This document shows positions 1 to 5,022 of a DNA stretch of 5,022 nt, piece after piece (position 1 is the first letter of the stretch; each line of letters begins with the position of its first letter). Under the pieces are notes generated by a model. That model ran no database searches. It worked only from the letters and a program-made list of their open reading frames with translations, and was not told where the DNA came from. Origin of the DNA: Pseudomonadota bacterium (GTDB lineage Bacteria > Pseudomonadota > Alphaproteobacteria > Rhizobiales > Beijerinckiaceae); assembly GCA_023452965.1 (NCBI GenBank), contig JAEXUU010000738.1, positions 1-5,022 on the forward strand, written 5' to 3'. The translations under genes and the position numbers were made by a program.

Positions 1-27
1 GTCCAGGAGGCTCCGGAGGCCGTCGGA

Positions 28-66
28 CCATCCTTCGAGACGCGCTAGCGGCGCTCCTCAGGATGA
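28..66. repeat. Imperfect palindromic intergenic repeat (hairpin type A)
   Basis: CATCCT at 29-34 is the exact reverse complement of AGGATG at 60-65. The inner parts (TCGAGACGCGC on the left, GCGCTCCTCA on the right) also pair imperfectly around a short TAG-containing loop. The result is a hairpin of about 37 nt with no coding potential. From memory, sequences of the form CCATCCTTCGAG...CTCAGGATGAGG recur between genes in Bosea- and Bradyrhizobium-like genomes; I could not test copy number. Only one copy is visible here. The 20 bases before it (1-20) show nothing I can assign. Confidence 0.55.
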
Positions 67-88
67 GGGCTTCAGGACATTCGAGCTT

Positions 89-194
89 GGTCATCCCGGA
101 CGCAGCGAAGCGGAGATCCGGGATCCATTCCGGAGCCTTGCCGCTAGAGGTTCAGGCATGGGTCCCGGGTTTCCCTTCGGTCGCCCGGGACGAC
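89..194. repeat. Composite inverted repeat: two facing hairpin units downstream of puuD
   Basis: The left unit (90-126) starts GTCAT. It has arms ATCCCGGA (93-100) and TCCGGGAT (117-124) around the core GCAGCGAAGCGGAG (102-115). The right unit (about 159-194) has arms GTCCCGGG (162-169) and CCCGGGAC (184-191) and ends ACGAC. It resembles the left unit read on the other strand, so the two face each other across about 32 nt. The block lies 33 bp past the puuD stop and could end or protect the puuD transcript. No T tract follows on the minus strand, so it is not a canonical intrinsic terminator. The architecture matches REP/BIME-like elements; no transposase is nearby. Confidence 0.7.
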
Positions 195-227
195 CCGTTC
201 CTACTCGCGCGACAACCGGGACGGCGC

Positions 228-1478
228 TCAGCGCTTCTGCGCCACCCAGGCGGCGAGTTGGCGCCGCTCGTCCACCGTCATGCCCGAGAGATTGTTCGGC
301 GGCATGGCATGGGTCATCACCGCCTGCACGCCGATCGCATGGCGCTGGCGGGCTATCAGCTCCGGCTCGTGCAGATAGACGCCCTTCGGAGCGATCTGGA
401 TGCCGGGCCAGGACGGCTCCGGCGCATGGCACATGGCGCAGCGCCCGGTGACGATGTTGGCGACCTCGGCCGGCGGCGGCGCCAGCCCCGCCAGCATGAT
501 CGGCTTGACTGCCGGCAACGGCTTCAGGCCGAGCCGCTCGCGCCCGCCGGGCGAGGAGGCCATCGCCACCCAGAAGGCGAGCCAGAGCGCCAGTGCCGCC
601 TCCGCCCAGGTCCACCAGGGCGATTTCGCGTGGTCGGCATGGCGGACATTGTAGAAGTGCCGGATCAGCGCGCCGGCGACGATCACCAGCGCAACCAGGA
701 CCGGGATCACCGCCGAATTGGCGTAGGTCACCGGGTAGTGGTTCGCCAGCATCAGGAACAGCACCGGCAAAGTGATGTAGTTGTTGTGCAGCGAGCGCTG
801 CTTGGCCTGCTTGCCGTATTTCGGATCGGGGGTCTCGCCGGCCACCATCGCAGCGATGGTCTTGCGCTGGTTCGGCATGATCACGAAGAAGACGTTGGCC
901 GACATGATCGTCGCCATCAGCGCGCCGGTGTGGATCAGCGCGCCCCTCCCCGAGAAGACACTGGAGAAGGCCCAGCTCGCAGCGATGACATAGCCGAAGC
1001 CGAGCAGCCCGAGCACGACGTCGTTCCTGCCCAGCGGCGACCTGCAGAGCAGGTCGTAGAACAGCCAGCCGCCTGCCAGCGCCGCGATGCCGATCGCACC
1101 CGCCGCGAAGGGCGAGAGCGCCATCACCGCCGGGTCGATCAGATAGAGTTCCGACTGGGCGTAATAGACCCAGACCAGCAGGAAGAAGCCGGAGATCCAG
1201 GTCCAGTAGGCCTGCCATTTGTGCCAGGTGAGCTCCTTCGGCAGCACCTCCGGCGCGACCAGATATTTGCGCATCGCGTAGAAGCCGCCGCCATGCACCT
1301 GCCAGGCCAGGAACTGCGTCGGCTGGCCGGCCGCGTTCCTGGGCGCGTCGGGCGCCGCCCTGAGCGAAGCGTCGAGATGGATGAAGAAGAAGGACGAGCC
1401 GATCCAGGCGATGGCCGCGATGACATGCAGCCAGCGCAGCAGCATCCCGCCCCATTCCATGAGATAGGCCTCAAGCAT
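228..1478 (-). CDS. puuD: Urate hydroxylase PuuD (membrane-bound urate oxidase with cytochrome c domain)
   Basis: This 416-residue inner-membrane enzyme oxidises urate to 5-hydroxyisourate. In the PuuD family, electrons pass through a fused cytochrome c to the respiratory chain instead of making H2O2 as soluble uricase does. The membrane domain (Urate_oxidase_N/DUF989 type) covers about residues 1-310, with roughly eight hydrophobic segments (for example 12-33, 89-107, 124-143, 153-175, 255-275, 289-308). It contains the family-like RWLHVIAAIAWIGSSF at 15-30. A linker leads to the haem c motif CAMCH at 347-351, with a likely axial Met392 in HAMPPNN. The start at 1478 is chosen because the membrane domain begins there and a GGAGA site lies 6 nt upstream. 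The frame stays open 46 codons further to an ATG at 1616, but that stretch is Arg-rich and unlike the family. The gene is divergent from hiuH, which acts on its product. Length is normal for the family and no defect is seen. Confidence 0.96.
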   Translation of the reverse strand: MLEAYLMEWGGMLLRWLHVIAAIAWIGSSFFFIHLDASLRAAPDAPRNAAGQPTQFLAWQVHGGGFYAMRKYLVAPEVLPKELTWHKWQAYWTWISGFFLLVWVYYAQSELYLIDPAVMALSPFAAGAIGIAALAGGWLFYDLLCRSPLGRNDVVLGLLGFGYVIAASWAFSSVFSGRGALIHTGALMATIMSANVFFVIMPNQRKTIAAMVAGETPDPKYGKQAKQRSLHNNYITLPVLFLMLANHYPVTYANSAVIPVLVALVIVAGALIRHFYNVRHADHAKSPWWTWAEAALALWLAFWVAMASSPGGRERLGLKPLPAVKPIMLAGLAPPPAEVANIVTGRCAMCHAPEPSWPGIQIAPKGVYLHEPELIARQRHAIGVQAVMTHAMPPNNLSGMTVDERRQLAAWVAQKR

Positions 1479-1633
1479 GCGGCGTCTCCGCGAAGGCGCC
1501 TCGGCGCGCGAATTGACAGGGCAGATTCGGGGATGGAACTTGCATGCGGCTTCCAGACTAGGTTCGGCCTTTTCCGGAACGCAAGCATCATTCCGGCCGC
1601 GCCAGCGCGGTTCCACCGGCGAAAGGAAAAGGC
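1479..1633. promoter_or_regulatory. Divergent puuD/hiuH regulatory region
   Basis: This 155-bp gap must hold the promoters of both puuD (leftward) and hiuH (rightward), so it is the natural place for control of urate breakdown. Candidate leftward elements are TTGCGT (1584-1579) and CTAGTC (1561-1556) with a 17-nt spacer, a weak fit to sigma-70 and alphaproteobacterial promoters. Rightward, a perfect TTGACA sits at 1513-1518, but only a poor -10 (GAACTT, 1536-1541) follows 17 nt later. TTCCGGAA at 1572-1579 is a perfect 8-bp palindrome, and TTCCGG recurs at 1591-1596, 19 bp later. The palindrome lies inside the candidate puuD spacer, where a repressor could act. No regulator gene is present to identify the binding family. 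Confidence 0.5.
1485..1489 (-). promoter_or_regulatory. Ribosome binding site fixing the puuD start
   Basis: GGAGA on the minus strand lies 6 nt before the ATG at 1478-1476. This supports that start over the upstream in-frame ATG at 1616, whose extension would read through the whole divergent promoter region. Confidence 0.6.
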
Positions 1634-1987
1634 ATGGGGCGGCTGTCGACGCATGTGCTCGACACGGTCAATGGCAGGCCGGCGGCAGGGGTGCGCATCA
1701 CGCTGGACTGGATCGCGCCGGACGGCTCGCGCAACCGCGTCACGGAAACGCAGACCAATGCCGATGGCCGCACCGACGCGCCGCTGCTGACCGGCACGCT
1801 GACCGCCGGCAGCTACGAGCTGACCTTCCGCATCGGCGACTATTTCCGAGGCCTCGGCACGCCACTCCCCGAGCCGGCTTTCCTCGACCATGTGCCGATC
1901 CGCTTTTCCATCGCCGAGCCCGAGGGGCATTATCACGTGCCGCTCCTCGCCTCGCCCTGGAGCTACTCGACCTATCGCGGCAGCTGA
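1634..1987 (+). CDS. hiuH: 5-hydroxyisourate hydrolase (transthyretin-like protein)
   Basis: This 117-residue enzyme (also called UraH or PucM) hydrolyses 5-hydroxyisourate to 2-oxo-4-hydroxy-4-carboxy-5-ureidoimidazoline (OHCU). It thus takes the product of PuuD and feeds the UraD domain encoded just downstream. The N-terminus LSTHVLD (residues 4-10, His7) followed by G14-R-P-A-A-G19 is the family signature. GRTD at 45-48 supplies the conserved Arg46, and HYHVPLL begins at His99. The protein ends in YSTYRGS; the terminal YRGS tetrapeptide is diagnostic of hydrolases as opposed to true transthyretins. There is no signal peptide, so it should be cytoplasmic. AAAGGA at 1622-1627 lies 6 nt before the ATG and is a good ribosome binding site. 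It is probably co-transcribed with the fused puuE-uraD gene 54 bp downstream. Full length, no anomaly. Confidence 0.97.
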   Translation: MGRLSTHVLDTVNGRPAAGVRITLDWIAPDGSRNRVTETQTNADGRTDAPLLTGTLTAGSYELTFRIGDYFRGLGTPLPEPAFLDHVPIRFSIAEPEGHYHVPLLASPWSYSTYRGS

Positions 1988-2041
1988 AGCGAAACCAACC
2001 GGTTTTCAACGCCTTACGCGCCGTTTCTGAATCATCGCCGC

Positions 2042-3484
2042 ATGGACTTGAATCATCCTATGAGCCCTTCCCCCTATCCGCGCGATCTCGTCGGCTATGG
2101 CCGCACCCCGCCGCATCCGCATTGGCCGGGCGAGGCGCGGATCGCGGTACAGTTCGTGATCAACTACGAGGAGGGCGGCGAGAACTGCACACTGCACGGC
2201 GATGCCGCTTCCGAGGCCTTCCTCTCCGAGATCGTCGGCGCGGCGCCGTGGCCCGGCCAGCGCCACATGAACATGGAGTCGATCTACGAATACGGCTCGC
2301 GCGCCGGCTACTGGCGGCTCTGGCGGATGTTCACCGAGCGGAAGATGCCGGTCACCGTCTTCGCGGTGGCCTCGGCGCTGCAGCGCTACCCCGAGATCGT
2401 CGCCTCGATGCAGGAGGCCGGCTGGGAGATCGCCACCCACGGGCTGAAATGGATCGACTATCGCGACGCCCCAGCGGAGACCGAGCGCGCCCATATCGAG
2501 GAGGCGATCCGCATCCAGACCGAGCTCGCCGGGACACGCCCGCTCGGCTGCTATCAGGGCCGCACCTCGGTCAACACCATTCCTCTGACGATGGAGGAAG
2601 GCGGCTTCCTCTACACCGCCGACGTCTATGCCGACGAGCTGCCCTACTGGCTGCAAGGCCCGCACGGGCCCCAGCTCGCCGTGCCCTACACGCTCGACGC
2701 CAACGACATGCGCTTCGCGACGCCGCAGGGCTTCAACAGTGGCGACCAGTTCTTCGCCTATCTCAAGGATTCGTTCGACACCCTCTATGCCGAGGGCGAG
2801 ACCGCCCCGAAGATGATGTCGGTCGGCCTGCATTGCCGCCTCGTCGGCCGGCCCGGCCGCGCCGCCGCGCTCGCCCGCTTCCTCGATTATGTCCAGAGCC
2901 ATGACAGGGTCTGGGTCGCGACGAGGCTCGACATCGCGCGCCATTGGGTGAGGCAGCATCCGCCCGCGGGCGGCTACCGGCCTTCCGCGGTGCCCAAGGC
3001 GCTGTTCGTCGAGGTCTTCGGCCGCATCTGGGAGCATTCGCCCTGGATCGCCGAGGCCACCCATGCTGCCGGGCTCGGGCAGCAACATGACGGCGCCGAG
3101 GCGCTGCATCGGGCGATGGTCGCGGTAATGCGCGCCGCCCCGCGCGAGCGGCAGAAGGCGCTGCTGCTCGCTCATCCCGACCTCGCCGGCAAGATCGCTG
3201 CGGCGGGCGAGCTGACGCCGGAATCGGCCGGGGAACAGGGCTCGGCCGGGCTCGACCGACTGACCTCGGACGAGCGCGCCCGCTTCACCGCGCTGAACGA
3301 GGCCTACAAGGCACGCTTCGGCATCCCCTTCATCCTCGCCGTGAAGGGCCTGACCAAGGCGGACATCCTCGCCTCCTTCGAGGCGCGCCTGAAGAGCACG
3401 CCGGAGCAGGAATTCGAGACGGCCCTCGCCCAGGTCGAGAAGATCGCCCTGATCAGGCTGAATGACCTGCTGCCGGCCAGCTAG
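2042..3484 (+). CDS. Bifunctional allantoinase PuuE / OHCU decarboxylase UraD fusion
   Basis: This 480-residue protein joins two urate-pathway enzymes. Residues 12-308 match PuuE, the allantoinase recruited from polysaccharide deacetylases: PYPRDLVGYG (11-20), NYEEGGE (41-47), YEYGSRAGYWRL (82-93), ATHGLKWIDY (131-140), GCYQGRTSVNT (169-179), HCRLVGRPGR (264-273). It opens allantoin to allantoate. Residues 314-478 match OHCU decarboxylase: HPDLAGK at 378-384 carries the catalytic His378, followed by PESAGEQGSAGLDRL (393-407, Glu398) and ARFGIPFILAVKG (424-436). This half makes (S)-allantoin stereoselectively, so the C-terminal domain acts before the N-terminal one. The fusion is known: TIGRFAMs describes this PuuE-type domain as occurring just upstream of, or fused to, UraD. 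Both halves look complete and cytoplasmic. The start is uncertain: ATG 2042 and ATG 2060 (MSPSPYPRD, closer to family starts) both lack a good ribosome binding site. Confidence 0.96.
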   Translation: MDLNHPMSPSPYPRDLVGYGRTPPHPHWPGEARIAVQFVINYEEGGENCTLHGDAASEAFLSEIVGAAPWPGQRHMNMESIYEYGSRAGYWRLWRMFTERKMPVTVFAVASALQRYPEIVASMQEAGWEIATHGLKWIDYRDAPAETERAHIEEAIRIQTELAGTRPLGCYQGRTSVNTIPLTMEEGGFLYTADVYADELPYWLQGPHGPQLAVPYTLDANDMRFATPQGFNSGDQFFAYLKDSFDTLYAEGETAPKMMSVGLHCRLVGRPGRAAALARFLDYVQSHDRVWVATRLDIARHWVRQHPPAGGYRPSAVPKALFVEVFGRIWEHSPWIAEATHAAGLGQQHDGAEALHRAMVAVMRAAPRERQKALLLAHPDLAGKIAAAGELTPESAGEQGSAGLDRLTSDERARFTALNEAYKARFGIPFILAVKGLTKADILASFEARLKSTPEQEFETALAQVEKIALIRLNDLLPAS

Positions 3485-3499
3485 AACGCGCTGCGGTCC

Positions 3500-3531
3500 T
3501 TCCGGCGCAGGTCACAGGCCTGAGCCCGGAA
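3500..3531. repeat. Inverted repeat just downstream of puuE-uraD, possible hairpin
   Basis: TTCCGG at 3500-3505 and CCGGAA at 3526-3531 are exact inverse complements around 20 nt. The loop contains the 8-bp palindrome CAGGCCTG at 3515-3522. The arms are the same hexamers as in the unit at 3667-3704, so this may be a degenerate relative. It begins 16 bp after the puuE-uraD stop and could help end that transcript, but no T tract follows. The remaining bases of the 3485-3552 stretch show nothing assignable. Confidence 0.35.
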
Positions 3532-3552
3532 CCCATGAACACCGCCCTTTCC

Positions 3553-3643
3553 GTCATGGTCGGGCTTGTCCCGACCATCCACGTCTGCGTTCTTCAAAAC
3601 CAGTGTTAAAGACGTGGATGCTCGCCACAAGGGTGAGCATGAC
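3553..3643. repeat. Paired inverted hairpin repeats with compensatory changes
   Basis: Unit 1 (3553-3586) starts GTCAT and has a perfect 9-bp stem, ATGGTCGGG (3556-3564) and CCCGACCAT (3570-3578), with a CTTGT loop, then CCACGTCT. Unit 2 (3610-3643) is its inverted partner: AGACGTGG, then stem ATGCTCGCC (3618-3626) and GGTGAGCAT (3632-3640) with an ACAAG loop, ending ATGAC. The outer arms 3576-3586 and 3610-3620 are an exact 11-bp inverted repeat around 23 AT-richer bases. Comparing unit 2 with the reverse complement of unit 1, 27 of 34 positions agree and all seven differences lie in the stem and keep pairing. The block lies between convergent genes, so it may act as a two-way transcript end or mRNA-stabilising structure. 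Confidence 0.75.
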
Positions 3644-3666
3644 GAGCTGGAGCAGCGTCGTGGCAT

Positions 3667-3704
3667 GGCTTCCGGGCACTCCGCTTCGCTGCAGCCGGAA
3701 TGAC
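3667..3704. repeat. Hairpin repeat unit related to the one at 89-194
   Basis: Arms TTCCGG (3670-3675) and CCGGAA (3695-3700) flank a core CTCCGCTTCGCTGC (3679-3692). That core is the exact reverse complement of the 14-base core at 102-115, and the unit ends ATGAC as its relatives do. It lies 15 bp past the stop of the SDR gene and so could cap that transcript, though no T tract follows it on the minus strand. Relative to the unit at 90-126, the C-G pair at the second stem position is replaced by T-A, so pairing is kept. Confidence 0.65.
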
Positions 3705-3719
3705 GGCGAGGCGAAACCG

Positions 3720-4481
3720 CTACAGCCCGCTGACCAGATGCCCGCCATCGGTGGCGATGACGGCTCCGGTCATGTAGCGGGCGGCATCCGAGCAGAGCAG
3801 CAGGAGCGGCCCGTCGAGATCCTCCAGCTCGCCCGCCCGGCGCATCGGGATGCGCTTCTTCAGCGCCTCGCCGGCTTCGCTGGCGAAGAACTCACGGTTG
3901 ATGTCGGTGACGATGTAGCCGGGCGCCAGCGCATTGACCCTGATCGCATGGCGCGCCCACTCGAGCGCCAGCGCCTTGGTCATCTGGATCAGCCCGGCCT
4001 TGGAGATCGCATAGGGCGCGACCCTGCCGGCGACACGCTCACCGAGGATCGAGGCGATGTTGACGATGGCGCCGCCACCTCCCTGATCCACGATGATCTT
4101 CGCCGCCGCCTGCGCCGCGAAGAAGCAGCCCTTCAGGTTGACGTCGAGCTGGGCGTCCCATTGCGCCTCGCTCACCGAAAGCGCCTGCTCCGTCTCGCCG
4201 ACGCCGGCATTGTTGACGAGCACGTCGAGCCCGCCGAGCAGGCCGGCGGCCTCAACAATGCCGCTCTCGATCGCCGCGACCGAGCCGACATCGAGCGAAA
4301 CCGGCACGATCTTGCCGGGCAGGCCGGCGGCATCCTGAGCCAGCGCGGCGAGCCGGTCGGTGCGCCGCGCCGCGGCAGCGACATGGGCGCCGCGTTCCGC
4401 CAGCAGCCGGGCGAAATGCGCTCCGAGACCGGACGAGGCGCCGGTCACCAACACGCGCTTTCCCTTGAGATCCTCGAACAC
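3720..4481 (-). CDS. Short-chain dehydrogenase/reductase (SDR), classical type, substrate unknown
   Basis: This is a 253-residue cytosolic Rossmann-fold oxidoreductase if started at GTG 4481. Visible signatures are TGASSGLG (13-20, dinucleotide binding), Asp64 in LDV, NNAG (90-93), Asn115 in VNLKG, Ser144 in NIAS, YAISK with catalytic Tyr157 and Lys161, and PG at 187-188. The catalytic set Asn-Ser-Tyr-Lys is complete. Arg39-Arg40 at the end of the second strand suggests NADP(H) preference (inference). The length is standard for classical SDRs. GTG 4481 is preferred because the family-like FEDLKGKRVLVTGA begins there and a G-rich run ends 5 nt upstream. GTG 4487 and TTG 4520 are in-frame alternatives, the latter adding an atypical Cys/Pro-rich 13 residues. 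It lies 66 bp downstream of udgX on the same strand. Nothing ties it to urate metabolism, and its substrate cannot be told from sequence. Confidence 0.92.
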   Translation of the reverse strand: MFEDLKGKRVLVTGASSGLGAHFARLLAERGAHVAAAARRTDRLAALAQDAAGLPGKIVPVSLDVGSVAAIESGIVEAAGLLGGLDVLVNNAGVGETEQALSVSEAQWDAQLDVNLKGCFFAAQAAAKIIVDQGGGGAIVNIASILGERVAGRVAPYAISKAGLIQMTKALALEWARHAIRVNALAPGYIVTDINREFFASEAGEALKKRIPMRRAGELEDLDGPLLLLCSDAARYMTGAVIATDGGHLVSGL

Positions 4482-4547
4482 CGCCACCCCCCCGTCGCAA
4501 CAAGCCGCCGGAGGGGACAATGCCGCGCCATGCCGGTCAAGCCCGGT

Positions 4548-5022
4548 TCAGGCAGCCCGCGGCTGGCCGAGCGCAGGAACCCTTTCGAGGATGCTCGCGA
4601 GATCGGCAACGAAGCGGGCGGTCTCGCGCGCCCTCACCGCCTCGTCCGGCAGCCGCAGCAGATAGGAGGGATGGACGGTGACCAGCAGCGGCGTTCCGTC
4701 AGGCAAGGCCAGCTTGCGCCCCCGCGCCTCGGCAAGCGAGCCCGTCTCGCCGGTCAGCGCCTTGAGCGCGGTTGCGCCCAGCGCCACCACCAGCTGCGGC
4801 CTGACGAAGCCGAGCTCGAGGTCGAGCCAGAAGCGGCAGGCCTTCACCTCGCCGGCATTCGGCTTCTCGTGGATGCGCCGCTTGCCGCGCAGCTGGAATT
4901 TGAAATGCTTCACCGCATTGGTAACATAGGCTTGGGTGCGGTCGAGCCCGGCATCGGCCATGGCGCGGTCGAAGACCTTGCCGGCGGGGCCGACGAAAGG
5001 CTTGCCGGCAAGGTCCTCCTGG
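4548..5022 (-). CDS. udgX: UdgX-family uracil-DNA binding protein / glycosylase, 5'-truncated by window edge
   Basis: The last 157 residues are visible; the reading frame is open to the window end, so roughly 50 N-terminal residues are missing. The visible part starts in the family-4-like motif QEDLAGKPFVGPAGKVFD, continues with TNAVKHFKF, then GKRRIH (the KRRIH motif is coded at 4883-4869), and ends with VTVHPSYLLR, the HPS motif of uracil-DNA glycosylases. KRRIH is specific to UdgX. In the Mycobacterium smegmatis protein its histidine attacks the sugar after uracil is cut out and leaves a covalent protein-DNA adduct, so the enzyme does not turn over. The motif is intact (His codon 4871-4869). 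The ATG at 4961 is internal and not the start. The iron-sulfur cluster expected in this family cannot be judged without the N-terminus. The SDR gene follows on the same strand. Confidence 0.94.
   Translation of the reverse strand, partial: QEDLAGKPFVGPAGKVFDRAMADAGLDRTQAYVTNAVKHFKFQLRGKRRIHEKPNAGEVKACRFWLDLELGFVRPQLVVALGATALKALTGETGSLAEARGRKLALPDGTPLLVTVHPSYLLRLPDEAVRARETARFVADLASILERVPALGQPRAA

Noticed and set aside
1479..1616. 46-residue N-terminal extension of PuuD from ATG 1616
   Set aside because: The extension is unlike family N-termini and would consume the divergent promoter region, while ATG 1478 has a GGAGA site and begins the membrane domain.
63..1790. Long plus-strand open frame (575 codons) opposite puuD
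   Set aside because: Its translation is Arg/Gly/Pro/His-rich without any domain, and it is antisense to the clearly conserved puuD and overlaps the hiuH start. Long shadow frames are expected at this GC content.
1477..2904. 475-codon plus-strand frame covering hiuH and half of puuE-uraD
   Set aside because: It is an out-of-frame reading of two genes with unmistakable conserved ends (YRGS, NYEEGGE); its composition is Arg/Ala-rich and featureless.
2006..3175. Long minus-strand open frame (389 codons) opposite puuE-uraD
   Set aside because: It has no recognisable motif and biased composition, and it is fully antisense to a gene with catalytic motifs across its whole length.
3553..3643. CRISPR-like repeat/spacer reading of the repeated units
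   Set aside because: There are only two units, in inverted and not direct orientation, with a single 23-nt gap and no cas genes.
3485..3719. Small minus-strand frames of about 61-64 codons (3481-3666 and 3554-3748)
   Set aside because: They consist of translated hairpin repeats and have no plausible start context or conserved features.
3..5022. CCAGGAGG at 3-10 matched by CCTCCTGG at 5015-5022, suggesting terminal inverted repeats of a large element
   Set aside because: It is only 8 bp at arbitrary window edges, one copy lies within the udgX coding sequence, and no transposase is present.

Overview
This GC-rich window reads as chromosomal DNA of an alphaproteobacterium, most likely in the Hyphomicrobiales (Bosea, Bradyrhizobium or Methylobacterium-like). 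That placement is inference. It rests on the GC-rich third codon positions, the membrane-bound PuuD type of urate oxidation, the PuuE-UraD fusion, and intergenic palindromic repeats of a style common in that order (from memory, not searched).

The left two thirds form a compact urate-to-allantoate module. puuD (minus, stop at 228, start at 1478) encodes a membrane urate hydroxylase with a C-terminal cytochrome c. A 155-bp divergent promoter region separates it from hiuH (plus, 1634-1987), the 5-hydroxyisourate hydrolase. hiuH is followed 54 bp later by one fused gene (plus, 2042-3484) that joins a PuuE-type allantoinase to an OHCU decarboxylase (UraD). Three genes therefore supply four consecutive steps: urate to 5-hydroxyisourate (PuuD, electrons to cytochrome), to OHCU (HiuH), to (S)-allantoin (UraD domain), to allantoate (PuuE domain). 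No regulator, xanthine dehydrogenase or allantoate-degrading enzyme is visible here.

The right third holds two unrelated minus-strand genes that may be co-transcribed. One is a 5'-truncated udgX, a uracil-DNA glycosylase-superfamily protein with the KRRIH signature that crosslinks to uracil-DNA. Downstream of it lies a classical short-chain dehydrogenase/reductase (stop at 3720) of unknown substrate. The SDR converges on the puuE-uraD gene.

The two non-coding gaps, 1-227 and 3485-3719, are packed with inverted-repeat elements. At least five hairpin units can be seen. In the 3553-3643 pair the two copies differ at 7 of 34 positions, and every difference lies in the stem and keeps base pairing. 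This is the most informative non-genic signal here. I see no CRISPR array, tRNA, rRNA, insertion sequence or phage gene, and no convincing undescribed multi-gene system: the coding content is well-characterised metabolism and DNA repair.
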